NCBI GenBank assembly: GCA_965198565.1
Contig: OZ240665.1
Location: 1 to 64,000, forward strand
Direction: 5' to 3'
DNA from: LMUY01 sp965198565
Lineage (GTDB): Bacteria > Pseudomonadota > Alphaproteobacteria > Acetobacterales > Acetobacteraceae
Length of the DNA: 64,000 bases
The notes below the pieces were generated by a model. That model saw nothing but the letters and a program-made list of their open reading frames with translations. It searched no databases and was not told where the DNA came from. Both the position numbers and the translations under genes were made by a program. Each line of letters starts with the position of its first letter. The stretch's first letter is position 1. Shown one piece after another: positions 52,505 through 62,464 of this stretch.

Positions 52505-54461
52505 ATGATACAAACAAACTCGGCGGCACTACGCGGCAGCGACATGCAGCAGGCGCTGCGAGGCGCGAAGCACGCGATTGAAGTGTTGCAGCGTGAGTGG
52601 TGGAACGCTTCATCGCATACGTGGAAAGACGTAGAAGCTTGGCAACGGTGCGTGATTGCCGACGCATTAATTACCTATACGCTGCTGGCGCAAGACTACA
52701 GTTACGTGGACGTGATCGAGAAAGCTGTCAAAAATAGGTCTGGGCTGAGCAGCAATGACGATGATCTTTGGTCAGCAATCGCTGCACTGAAAACATTCTT
52801 TTTAACAGGTGATGTTTGATACTGGAACGATCTTGTACAATATGAATACAAAAACATAGAGGAAAGGTGGTTAGATAACCATTGTCTAGGTGGTGTTTGG
52901 CAAAACTACGCCAAAGAGGGCGAGAAGGCGTACAAAAATGCGATCACAAATGAACAATGGATTTTGCTCCTAACGTTGATGCGGCAAGCCGCGCCTCGCT
53001 CTACTTACCTGGACGAGGCCCAGTCTGCATGGAAGTGGTTTGCCGGGTCTGGCATGATTAACGAATTCAACCTTATCAATGACGGTTTAACATTCTACGA
53101 CTGCGCTAATAATGGTCTACCCACATGGGACTTACAACCAAGGCGTTATCCTGGGTGCGCTCACCAACCTTCAGATCGCCCATCCTTCCGGTAGCTACGC
53201 TGATTGGGCCATACGGATTGCCAATGCCGTCACAAAGTCTTCGGCCCTGACGACAGGCGGCATCTTGAAAGAACCGGTTGCGGAATTCCCCGACGACAAG
53301 AAGGATTGGCGATCGTTCAAAGGTATTTTCATGAGCAATCTTGGCTACTTGCTGTCCAATCAAGCCGGACAGTGCAGTTCCAAGCAAGAGCTCAGCAGGT
53401 TTGTTGCCGAAAATCTGGAACGGGTCGACAGCTTGGCGAGAGAGCATCAGAACGGCAAGATCAATGCCTACTGGACGACGACAAGCCCGGCACTTTACGC
53501 AGCGGCGGCGCAGGGGTCCGGAATTGGCATGTTCAACGCCGGCGCTTTGGCGAGTGAGTCGCCGCCAAAGCTCTGGTCCTATGTCAGAATCATCGAGAAC
53601 GTTGGAACCTCCGCGACGCCAGCGGCAAGTCAGTTCCAGAACGTACTCTATGCGAGTTGGAAAGGTGCCGGTTCCGACACTGCGCTTTACTATGCAGCGA
53701 TGAACCCCAACGATGTGTGGAGCAGCCAAAGCAAGATACCTGACGGCTACACCGAGGTCAGTCCGGCGATGATGACCTACGGGGAACGTCTCTACGTCGC
53801 CTGGAAAGGACGCGACAACGACGGGATCTATGTCGCGTCGGCTGATGCCGGGCTGAACTGGGCGCGGCCAACACGGGTCCCCGGCGTCGGCACCTCCGCC
53901 GGCCCGGCATTGGCGGTGTTCAACGGCAAACTCTACGCTGCACGGAAAGGCGCAGGATCATCCGACAACGGAATCTTTTTCGCTTCCATGGACCCCGGCG
54001 GGAACTGGTCTGGCCAGCAGCACATACCAGGTGTCGGAACGTCCTCTGGCCCGTCGCTGGCAAGCTTCGGAGGTTTGCTGAACATGGTCTGGAAAGGCTG
54101 CGGTTCCGATCCCGACGGCATCTACTCCGCTGAGATGAGCGCGCCGGAGGCTTGGCAACCTCAGCAGCGGGTTCCGAACGCCGGCACCAGTGAGCGGCCG
54201 AGCATCGCCACCCTCGGCGATACGCTGTATGCGGCTTGGAAAGGCGCCGGGTCCGACGCGCGCATCTGGTTTTCGACGAAGGCCAGATCGGGAGCATGGA
54301 GCGCACAAACGCGGTTCGTTATTCCCGGCCTGACCGAGCGTGGACCGAGCCTCGCGGCGTATCGCGACCGGCTCTACGACGTCTACTCGGGGAGCGACAG
54401 CAAGAACCGAGATAGCATTTTGTATTCCTGCAATCCATGGAACGGCAATCGCGGTTTCTGA
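52505..54461 (+). pseudogene. Broken GH76-like glycosidase with beta-propeller C-terminus
   Basis: The GH76 (alpha-1,6-mannanase) pattern runs through three segments: LQREWWNASSHTWKDVEAWQ and SSNDDDLWSAIAALKTF (the Asp pair), then after an in-frame TGA at 52817 GGVWQNYAKEGEKAYKNAIT, then after a frameshift near 53112 GTYNQGVILGALTNL. The last 300 residues (from about 53580) form five or six blades with the motif GTSxxPxLA ... LYAAWKGxGSD, like tachylectin/sialidase propellers. No signal peptide is seen. It is inactive unless the stop and the frameshift are sequencing errors. Confidence 0.75.
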
Positions 54462-54505
54462 CAACCGTCCTTGTGCCCCGCACTTAATCCGAAAGATGAC
54501 ACACG

Positions 54506-55810
54506 ATGGTTAGTCCCCCAGGCGATGAAGGTCCTTTCCCCGTCCCGGTCGGGACAACCCAGCAAGGAACCGCGGTTACCGAGATGTCGCCCGGCGAATT
54601 TAGTGCACCCGCGACCAACGTTCAGCAGCCTCCCGATGCACACCTCGTGGTTCCCGATAATACCTATACCTATGTCGGTCAGGTACAGACATATCAGTCC
54701 ACTTCGTCAGGCCCGCAGCCCTTCTTCGGTCCGATATTCTACTCGGACGTAACAGGTCTCTACTACATTCCTGATATCACGCCCTTCGATCCTACACAGA
54801 ACCCGGTTACGAGCTACACCGGAGAGGGGGACGGCAGCAGCACTCCCTACACGACCACCGTCGGCGCCGGACCGACCCCTGACAATCCCCCAGGGAACAC
54901 TGCCTACGACTACTCGACCGAGACGGAGACATATTCGCCCGCCTGCTTCTGCCCCGGCACGCTCATCGCGACCTCGGACGGCGAAACGCCTATCGAGCAC
55001 CTCGCAATCGGCGATACGGTGCTCACGGCGTCCGGAGCCGCGCGGCCGGTCCGCTGGATCGGCCGGCGGAGCTACGACGGCGCTTTCGCGGCCAGGAACC
55101 CCGCCTTGTGGCCGGTCTGCATCCGGCAAGGCGCCCTCGACGGGGCGCTGCCCCGGCGCGACCTATGGCTGTCGCCGCTGCACGCGCTGCTGATCGAGGG
55201 CGTGCTGGTCCCGGCCGGGCTGCTGGCGAACGGCGTCTCGGTCGTGCGGGCCAAGCCCGCCGCCGAACTCCACTACGTCCACATCGAACTCGACAGCCAT
55301 GACGTGCTGCTCGCCGAGGGCGCGCCCGCCGAGAGCTTCCTTGACGACAGCAGCCGCGCCATCTTCCAGAACGCTCACGAGTACCGCGCGCTCTACCCGG
55401 ATACGGCACTGGCGCCGGCGCGCTACTGCGCCGCGCGGATCGAGGAGGGCGACGTGCTGGCCCGGATCAAGCGCCGCATCGACAGCCTTGCCGGCGTGCA
55501 GGATGACGCGGACGCGCCGGGGCCGTTGCGCGGCTCCGTCGACCAGGCCGGACCGCACCTGGTATACGGCTGGGCTCAGGACGCCTCGCGCCCGGAAGCG
55601 CCAGTCTGCCTGGACGTGCTGGCCGGCGGCGTGCTCGTGGCACAGGTCGTCGCCGACCGGTTCCGCGAGGATCTGAGGCGCGCCGGCCTCGGCAGCGGCT
55701 GCCACGCCTTCGAAGCGCCTCTCCCGTCGGCGGGCGCGCAGCCGGTCGAGGTCCGCCGCTCCGCCGACCAGGCCGCCTTGCCGCACGACGCCCGCGCCCG
55801 CGTGGCCTGA
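54506..55810 (+). CDS. Hint-domain protein with GWAQD-type C-terminal domain
   Basis: 434 aa. The first 145 residues are low-complexity (Pro/Thr/Tyr-rich). A Hint (hedgehog/intein) domain starts at ACFCPGTLIATSDGE with Cys147/Cys149 and GDTVLTASGAARPVRWIGRR, and ends around SPLHALLIEGVLVPAGLL and SHDVLLAEGAPAESF. The C-terminal domain (from about residue 343) reads GSVDQAGPHLVYGWAQD and RFREDLRRAGLGSGCHAFE. The same domain opens the next gene. Autoproteolysis is possible but not shown. Confidence 0.85.
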   Translation: MVSPPGDEGPFPVPVGTTQQGTAVTEMSPGEFSAPATNVQQPPDAHLVVPDNTYTYVGQVQTYQSTSSGPQPFFGPIFYSDVTGLYYIPDITPFDPTQNPVTSYTGEGDGSSTPYTTTVGAGPTPDNPPGNTAYDYSTETETYSPACFCPGTLIATSDGETPIEHLAIGDTVLTASGAARPVRWIGRRSYDGAFAARNPALWPVCIRQGALDGALPRRDLWLSPLHALLIEGVLVPAGLLANGVSVVRAKPAAELHYVHIELDSHDVLLAEGAPAESFLDDSSRAIFQNAHEYRALYPDTALAPARYCAARIEEGDVLARIKRRIDSLAGVQDDADAPGPLRGSVDQAGPHLVYGWAQDASRPEAPVCLDVLAGGVLVAQVVADRFREDLRRAGLGSGCHAFEAPLPSAGAQPVEVRRSADQAALPHDARARVA

Positions 55811-55838
55811 CCGGCGGACGCGGCCCGGCGCCGGCGGA

Positions 55839-57575
55839 ATGGCAGGGGCGATGCTGCTCGGCTACCTCGACCTCGTCGAACGGCGCCGGATCTGCGGCTG
55901 GGCCCAGGATCCCGAGCAGCCCAACAGGCCGGTGTGCCTGCTGGTCACCGTCAACGACATGCTGGTGGCCCGCGTGGTCGCCAACGCCTACCGGTGGGAC
56001 CTCGAACGCGCCGGCATCGGCAGCGGGCGCCATGCGTTCGAGCTGCGGATCGAGGACGGGCTGCCGCCGCTCTCCCTCCTCGCCGTGCGGGTGCGCCGCG
56101 AGGTGGACGGCGCTGACCTCCAGAACTCGCCGCTGCTCTACGAGCCGGCCCCCGAGTTCGACGACGTCGCGCGCCGACGCCTCGCAGCTCACCTCGCCTC
56201 GGCCGCCACCGAAGCCGCGCTTGAGGAACGGATCGATTACCTGGCCGAGCAAATCTCCGGTCTGCTGCAGCGCCTTTCCGAGCGGCAAGGCGGTCACATG
56301 CAGGCGACCGCATACCGCGACCTGCTGCGCCGCTGGTCGCGCCGGCTGCCAGGCACCGGGGAGCAGCCCCCGTCCCCGCCGCCGCGGCGTGCCTTGGTCA
56401 TCGATCACACGGCGCCGGTGGCCGGGCGGGATGCCGGATCGGTTGCGATCCTGTCCCACGCCGGCGCGCTGCAACGCCTGGGCTACGATGTCGCATTCGC
56501 CGCGGCCAATATGGGCCGCGGGGGCGGCGCGGCGTTGGAAGCGGCTGGCGTCACCCCGTACTGTGCCCCCTTCTATGCCTCGGTCGAGGAGGTGCTGCAG
56601 CGGCTGGGCGGCGTCCTCGACCTCGTCTACCTGCACCGGCTCTCGGTGGCCTCGCGCTACACGGCGCTGGTCCGCCACCACTGCCCGAACGCGCGGCTCG
56701 TCTACAGCGTCGCCGACCTGCACCATCTGCGCGTGGCCCGGCAGGCGGAGCAGCAGCGGCGGCCGGAGCTGATCGAGAGCAGCCGGGCGCTCCGCGCCGG
56801 CGAACTCCACGCTGCGCACGCCGCTGACGCCGTGATCACCCACTCGTTCCATGAGGGGCGCCTGCTTGCGGCCCAGTGCGCCCCGGGGCGGGTCCACGTC
56901 GTCCCCTGGTCGGTGCCGGTGCAGGCGGTGCCCGTGCCGTTCGCCGGGCGTTCGGGCCTCGCGTTCATCGGCTACTACGGCCACGCGCCCAACCGCGACG
57001 CAGCGCGCTGGCTGGTGGACGAGATTATGCCCTTGGTCTGGCGCCAGGCGCCGGCGATCGAGTGCCTGCTGGTTGGCGGCGAGCTGCCGGATGACCTGGC
57101 CCGTCCGTCGGACCCCAGAGTCGTCGTCCTCGGCCATGTGCCGCGGTTGTCCGAGGTGTTCGAAAGGGTGCGCCTGACGGTGGCGCCGTTGACCTGGGGA
57201 GCAGGGCTGAAGGGCAAGGTCGCGGAAAGCCTGGCCGCCGGCGTGCCTTGTGTCTGCACGTCGGTCGCCGCCGAAGGGTATGACATGCCCCCCGTGCTTG
57301 CCGACCTGGTCGCGGACGGCGCGGAGGCGCTGGCCGACAAGATCGTGGCCTTGCACGACGGCCTTGCGTGGTTGCGCGCCTGCAGCCAGGCCGGCATCGC
57401 GCTGATCCAGCGCGACTTCTCGGAACGGCACGTTGACCAGTTGCTGGCTGGCGCCTGCGAGCGACATGCGGGCTGTGCGTCTGCCGTTTGCGTGCCGCGT
57501 CCCGCATCCGCTCGAACAGACCGGCCGGCAGCAGGCCCACGTCGTCGGCGAACAGGCAGAACACCAGCCGGTTGA
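55839..57575 (+). CDS. GWAQD-domain / GT4-family glycosyltransferase, 3' end disrupted
   Basis: 578 aa. Residues 1-85 repeat the C-terminal domain of the Hint protein (RRRICGWAQDPEQPNRPVCL, DLERAGIGSGRHAFEL). Residues about 180-530 are a GT-B glycosyltransferase: FIGYYGHAPNRDAARWLVDE, LVGGELPDDL, VFERVRLTVAPLTWGAGLKG and VAESLAAGVPCVCTS (EX7E-like). The last 40 codons (after about 57455) read antisense to an MmeI-like gene, so the true end was lost by fusion to mobile-region DNA. Confidence 0.85.
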   Translation: MAGAMLLGYLDLVERRRICGWAQDPEQPNRPVCLLVTVNDMLVARVVANAYRWDLERAGIGSGRHAFELRIEDGLPPLSLLAVRVRREVDGADLQNSPLLYEPAPEFDDVARRRLAAHLASAATEAALEERIDYLAEQISGLLQRLSERQGGHMQATAYRDLLRRWSRRLPGTGEQPPSPPPRRALVIDHTAPVAGRDAGSVAILSHAGALQRLGYDVAFAAANMGRGGGAALEAAGVTPYCAPFYASVEEVLQRLGGVLDLVYLHRLSVASRYTALVRHHCPNARLVYSVADLHHLRVARQAEQQRRPELIESSRALRAGELHAAHAADAVITHSFHEGRLLAAQCAPGRVHVVPWSVPVQAVPVPFAGRSGLAFIGYYGHAPNRDAARWLVDEIMPLVWRQAPAIECLLVGGELPDDLARPSDPRVVVLGHVPRLSEVFERVRLTVAPLTWGAGLKGKVAESLAAGVPCVCTSVAAEGYDMPPVLADLVADGAEALADKIVALHDGLAWLRACSQAGIALIQRDFSERHVDQLLAGACERHAGCASAVCVPRPASARTDRPAAGPRRRRTGRTPAG

Positions 57576-57927
57576 CGAAGTGAGCAACTGCCTGCGGATC
57601 ATTGCCCCGGCTTCGCAATGCCCGGCCAGCTCGGCGAACTCCGCCGCGGCCGTGGCCGTCAGCGCCGCTCGTGCCGGGCCGCAGCCGCTCCGGGTCGGCG
57701 AATACCGATTTGAGCACACCAAGCCGAATGAGATTGGCGATCTCCTCCAGCCGGACCTCGTGCCGCTCGGATACGGCGTTGGTCCAGTTGGTGCGGATGA
57801 CCGTCCGAGTTCTGTGGCCGTGCAGCGCCTTCTGGTTCCGCCGGCTTTGCTGCGCGATCCGCGCGACCTGCCGCTTGCGCAGCCCGCGCCTGTTCCACCG
57901 AGGGCAGCGTCGCTGCATCCACATCAT
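57475..57927 (-). pseudogene. N-terminal remnant of an MmeI-like type IIL restriction-modification gene
   Basis: Reading on the minus strand, EEIANLIRLGVLKSVFADPE, LRPG, AAAEFAELAGHCEA and NDPQAVAHFVNRLVFCLFAD then DVGLLPAGLFERM occur in order, but in at least two frames. They match the N-terminal part of MmeI/BREX PglX-like DNA methyltransferases. Both the C-terminus and the 5' part are missing. The following 200 bp (57928-58126) contain no gene I recognise. Confidence 0.7.
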
Positions 57928-58126
57928 CCATACGGGCGCGAATTTCGCTGGCCCTCGTGCCCTCGACGCGGCGGGCTAAGCTGTGCACTTCCCCGGCTTG
58001 GTCGACCAGGACGAAGTCTCGGCGGTCCCCGCGGGTTAGCAGAAATCCTTGTAAGAGGGGCAGAACTCCGGGCGCCCTGAGGGATTTTGCTGGCGGCGAC
58101 GCGGTTGGTTCTGAATCTATGCGGGG

Positions 58127-58458
58127 GTGTCATGCCCGCCCGATCTGGACGCGCTGTCGTCGACTGAACTGAAGGCTTTGGTCGTCGCGCTACTGGAGCG
58201 CGTGACGGTATTGGAGCGCACGGTCGCGGCGCAGCGTGACGAGATTGCGCGGCTCAAGGGTGGGCCGGGCAGTCCGGCGATCAAGCCGAGTGGGATGGAG
58301 CGCGCGACGCAGCCGAAGCTCACGGGTGGTCAGGGCAAGCACGGTCGTGGCGGCGGCCCGAAGCCGGCACAACGGGTCATCCACGAAGACCGGGTGGTCA
58401 AAGCGATGGCGCCCGCCGGCTCGCGCTTCAAGGGCTACGAGGATTTCGTGGAGCAGGG
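58127..58458 (+). pseudogene. N-terminal fragment of an IS66-like transposase
   Basis: 110 codons from GTG: LDALSSTELKALVVALLERV, ERTVAAQRDEIARLKG, IKPSGMERATQP and MAPAGSRFKGYEDFV. The coiled-coil, KPSGM and RFKGYE motifs are shared with a group of DDE transposases annotated as IS66-like. The gene stops exactly where the IS21 element starts (58459). Confidence 0.7.
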
Positions 58459-58905
58459 TGCGCATTCCGACGATTGCAGCCATCGGTTCCGATTGAAACC
58501 AGCCATTGATTCTGATCGAAGCCAGCCGGGCATTCCGATGATCCCAGCCGGGTAGCAGCACGTGTCGCGAGCGGGTGAAGTTGGGCTACTGAACGGCGGC
58601 TTCGTCAAGCCTGGCTTTGGCGGCGCGCAGCTTTCGCATGCTCTCTCCTTTCAGTTCGAGGCGGTGTGCCCCGTGCACCAGCCGGTCCAGCACCGCGTCG
58701 GCGATGGTGGGATTGCCGATATGCTCGTGCCAGCGCTCCACCGGCACCTGGCTGGTGACGATGGTGGAGGCGCGGTCGTGCCGATCGTCGACGATCTCCA
58801 TCAGGTCGCGCCGCTGTTCGGCCGTCAGCGGCGTAATGGCCCAGTCGTCCAGGATCAGCAGCTGCACCCGCGCCAAGTTCTTCAGCATGCGGCCGTAGCG
58901 TCCAT

Positions 58906-60286
58906 GATTGCGTCCGTCAAGCTGGTGTAAAATCCGGTGTAGTTGAGGTGGCCATTGGTCAGGCGGCTATGGTGGCGATCTCATTGGGTATAGCGTCGAT
59001 AGTCGGCGGTATGAGTTCGGCCATGGCCTCGGTCTGCATGTAGCGGTGCTGGAGTTGCCACTCGTCGTTGGCCTCCAGCAGCACCGCGCCAATCAGCCTG
59101 ATGATAGCGCCCTCGTTTGGAAAGATGCCGACGACGTCGGCCCGGCGTTTGACCTCCTTGTTAAGCCGTTCGATCGGGTTGGTGCTGTGGATCTTCACCC
59201 GGTGCTGGGCGGGGAAGTTCATGTAGGCCAGCACGTCGGCCTCGCTCTCGTCGATGAACGCACCGAGCTTCGGCCATTTGTCGCGGAGTTGGTCGGCGAC
59301 GTGACGCATGGTCTGGGTGGCGTTCTGATGGTCCAACTGGGTGAATGCCTGGCGAAGAGCGGCCGATACCATGTTCTGCTGGCCTTTCGGCACGTAGGCC
59401 TGTGCATTGCGCATCCAGTGAACGCGGCATCTTTGCCACGTGGAGCCCAGCACCCGGCGGATCGCAGCCTTCAGGCCTTCGTGCGCGTCTGAGATGACGA
59501 GCTTGGTGCCGCGCAGGCCCCGCTTGACCAGGCTCTTGAGGAACGTCGACCAGAACATCTCCGCCTCCGAAGGCCCGATGTGCAGGCCAACAATCTCGCG
59601 CTTGCCCTCGGTGTTCACGGCCACAGCGATTATCACCGCCACCGTCCTGATCTGCCCACCCTCACGCTGCTTGAGGTAGGTGGCATCCAGCCAGAGATAA
59701 GGCCAATCGCCGACAAGAGGGCGTTCGAGAAAGGCATTCACCCGATCGTCGATGTCCTTGCACAGCTTGCTCACCGTGCTCTTGCTGATCCCTGCCAGGC
59801 CCATCGCCTGCACCAGGTCATCCACCCGCCGCGTCGACACGCCGCCGATCCACGCTTCCTGGATTACCGCCACCAGGGCCTTCTCGGACGTCTTGCGGGG
59901 CTCCAGAAACGGCGGGAAGTAGCTGCCCTGGCGCAGCTTGGGGATGCGGAGCTGCAGGCTGCCCAGCCGCGTGTCCAGCGTCCGGTCGCGGTAGCCGTTG
60001 CGATAGGTCGCCCGCTCGGCCGTGCGCTCGTGCCGTCCGGCGCCGATCAGCCCCTCTACGTCCGTCTCCATCAGCAACTGCACCACAGCCTCCGCCACAC
60101 TGCGCAGGAAGTCGCCATCTCCGGCTTTCGCCAGCAGCTCGGCCAACGGTAGTCTGTCCTCGGTCATCGGGTCCTCGTCGGTTCAGGTTAGAGCCTCGCA
60201 ACTCCACCTTAGCCAGCCGATCCGATGACCACCTCCGCCTACACCGCCGACGTCAGCGAAATTCCACCACGAGCACGGACGCTATC
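58906..60286 (-). mobile_element. IS256-family element, copy 2 (1381 bp)
   Basis: Inverted copy of the element at 6430-7810, same length and the same ends. It is flanked by the exact 8-bp duplication GCGTCCAT (58898-58905 and 60287-60294), proving simple insertion into istB. Confidence 0.97.
58959..60167 (-). CDS. IS256-family transposase (copy 2)
   Basis: 402 aa with the same sequence as the transposase at 6549-7757, including LWLDATYLK, LVISDAHEGLKAAI and STNPIERLNKEVK. Intact, so this copy is a potential source of transposition. Confidence 0.97.
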   Translation of the reverse strand: MTEDRLPLAELLAKAGDGDFLRSVAEAVVQLLMETDVEGLIGAGRHERTAERATYRNGYRDRTLDTRLGSLQLRIPKLRQGSYFPPFLEPRKTSEKALVAVIQEAWIGGVSTRRVDDLVQAMGLAGISKSTVSKLCKDIDDRVNAFLERPLVGDWPYLWLDATYLKQREGGQIRTVAVIIAVAVNTEGKREIVGLHIGPSEAEMFWSTFLKSLVKRGLRGTKLVISDAHEGLKAAIRRVLGSTWQRCRVHWMRNAQAYVPKGQQNMVSAALRQAFTQLDHQNATQTMRHVADQLRDKWPKLGAFIDESEADVLAYMNFPAQHRVKIHSTNPIERLNKEVKRRADVVGIFPNEGAIIRLIGAVLLEANDEWQLQHRYMQTEAMAELIPPTIDAIPNEIATIAA

Positions 60287-60746
60287 GCGTCCATCGCCGC
60301 GGGCTACACCGAGACCTTCGAGGAGCCGAGGCACGCGCTGATACAGCACGGAGCGATTGTCGCGACAGGCTCGGTGTCCGAGGGCGCAGGACAGCCACGT
60401 TTTGCCGGTGCCGGTCGGCCCGGTGACGAGTAAATCCTGATGGCGTTCAATCCACTCACCGCCTGTCAGCTTCTGGAACAGGGTGCGATCGAGGCCGCGG
60501 ACGGCGCGGTGATCAACGTCCTCCGGCGTCGCCTGCTGGCGGAGCCCGGCGAACCGCAACCGGGTGGCCCATCGCTTGCTGTCGCGTTCGAGCGCTTCAC
60601 GCTCGACCAGCATGGCCAAGCGGTCCTCAAAGCCGAGATCGGCGGCGTCGGCGTGACGCCGTTGTTCCTCGAGTGCCTTGGCCATGCCGGCGAGACCGAG
60701 TTCGCGCAGGCGGTCCGTGGTGGGATGGGTCAGCATGGTGCTCTCC

Positions 60747-62304
60747 TCAATGATAGTAGCCGCTGCCGCGGATGTTCTCGTGCTGGACGGGCAGCTCGTC
60801 CGGCACGGGTTCGGGGCGGTAGGCCCGGTCCAGTCCGTTGCGCAGGATCGACTGCACGGAGCCGTAGGTCCGCGCACCGATGTCCATGCCGCGCTGGCAG
60901 GCCGCCTCCAGCCGCTCAGGGCCGTAGCCTCGCACCAGACGCAGGATGCCGAGGCAGGCGCGGAAGCCCTGCTCGGGATGCGGCTTGGCGGCCAGGATGC
61001 GCTCCACCAGGGCGATGGTGGACGGCCCGATCGCCTCGGCCTCGCGCAGCAGCCGCGTCGGCGTCCACTCGGCGTGGCGGCGGTGCGCGCTCGGCATGTG
61101 CTCGGCGATCGTGGTGTGCCGGTGCTGCCGCGGATTGCGGACGTGGCAGGCGACGCGGTTGTTCTGGTGATACAGATCGATGGTCTGGTCGGTGATGCGG
61201 GCCTCGATCACCTCGCGCATCAGCCGGTACGGCACCGAGTAGAAATGCCCGTGCACCTCGACGTGGTAGTCCAAACCCGCCCGGCAGCGCCGCCATTCGG
61301 CGTAGGCATATGGCTCCGCCGGCATCGGCAGCAGTGCGGCACGCTCGATCGCGTCGAACAGCGCCCGCCGGGTCGTACCCAGATGGCGCATGGGGCGGTC
61401 GTTGAGGTCGGCAATCAGCTCGCTGATCGCGCCGTTCAGCTCGGCCAAGGAGAAGAACCGGCGATGCCGCAGCCGGGCAAGCACCCAGCGCTGCACCACC
61501 TGGACGGCAACCTCGACCTTGGCCTTGTCGCGCGGCCGCCGCACTCGCGCTGGCAGGACCGCCGTGCCGTAATGGCTCGCCATATCCTGATAGGTGCGGC
61601 TGATCCCCGGCTCATAGCGGCTGGCCGCGGTGACGCCCGCCTTAAGGTTGTCGCAGACAAGCTGCCGGGCGACACCAGCCAAAGCTGGCGAACGCCCCCA
61701 CATGGCAGCCAACCCAGTCCGGCAGCGACTGCGTCCAGCGCGCTTCGGCGTAGGTGAGGTTGGACGCGCCGAGCACTGCGACAAACACCTGCGCCCGCCG
61801 CACCTCGCCCGTGGCGCCGTCGATCACCTCCACCGTTTGCCCGGCATAGTCGACAAACATCCGCTCACCGGCCGGGTGGGTCTGACGCATCGTCGGCGAC
61901 AACCGTCCGCGCCAGTCGGCGTGCAGGTTACAGAAGCGGCTGTAGCCATATCCCTCCGGTTGCCCGCTCCGATACTCCTCCCACAACAGCAGCAGGGTGA
62001 CACCGGGCTTACGTAGCTCGGCATGGATACGAGGCCAGTCCGGCTGCGGGCGCGCTGGCTCGGACATGAACGGTGGCGTGAACAGCTTGCGCTCCAGCGC
62101 CACGTCGTCCAGCGCCGCTGGCACCGGCCAGGTGATGCCAACCACGGCGGCACGGCGCAGATACTCGGCCACGGTGTAGCGGCTGACGCCGACCATGGCC
62201 GCGATCTGGTGGCCGCTATGGCCGCAGACGTGTTTGAGACGAAGGACTTCTCGAACCTGACGCATGAACAGTCTCTGGCCTGGCATGGCACTCCCCGGGA
62301 TCAA
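60747..62304 (-). pseudogene. istA: istA transposase gene with a frameshift
   Basis: The first part (62304 to about 61680) has an N-terminal HTH (FMRQVREVLRLKHVCGHSGH), and the first Asp in MFVDYAGQTVEV. The second frame (about 61690 to 60747) has CDNLKAGV, YGTAVLPARVRRPRDKAKVE with the catalytic Glu region, and a C-terminal Mu-type domain. The break lies near 61680, where WVGCHVGAFA should continue directly into a Phe-Gly-Gly-Val-Ala-type sequence. Confidence 0.85.
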
Positions 62305-62464
62305 TAGGGAGCAACCATGCCGTCGGTGAATGACTGCTCGCGAACCATGCCACCCCAGCCCTCTCAGGGGTGGCTGGAATGCGTCGGAATCACCGGCTGG
62401 CTTGCGTCGGAATCACCGGCTGGAATGGATCGGAATCGCCGGCTGGTTTGCGTCGGAATACGCA

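Larger units (their letters stand above)
58586..60736 (-). pseudogene. istB: istB ATPase gene split by IS256
   Basis: Start ATG at 60736 (MLTHPTTDRLRELGLAGMAK); Walker A TGPTGTGKTWLSCALG. The gene breaks at 60287 and resumes at 58897 with YGRMLKNLARVQLLILDDW (Walker B), then STIVTSQVPVERWHEHI. Removal of the IS256 and one copy of the 8-bp duplication restores the frame (GDGR-YGRML). It follows istA by 10 bp. Confidence 0.92.
58459..62464 (-). mobile_element. IS21-family element carrying an IS256 insertion
   Basis: The ends are TGCGCATTCCGACG (58459) and, on the other strand from 62464, TGCGTATTCCGACG. Each is followed by several copies of an ATTCCGA...CCAGCCGG motif, as usual for IS21 transposase-binding sites. 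Without the IS256 and its duplication the length is about 2.6 kb, normal for IS21. istA and istB are both on the minus strand. The outer flanks (GAGCAGG / GGCCGATC) do not form a duplication, so rearrangement has occurred at one end. Confidence 0.88.

Noticed and set aside
52811..52825. Selenocysteine reading of the TGA in the GH76 gene
   Set aside because: There is no SECIS-like hairpin after it and a second frameshift follows, so decay or error is simpler.
6430..60286. Composite transposon bounded by the two IS256 copies
   Set aside because: Each copy lies within a different element and copy 2 has its own target duplication, so they inserted independently; the core genes are housekeeping.
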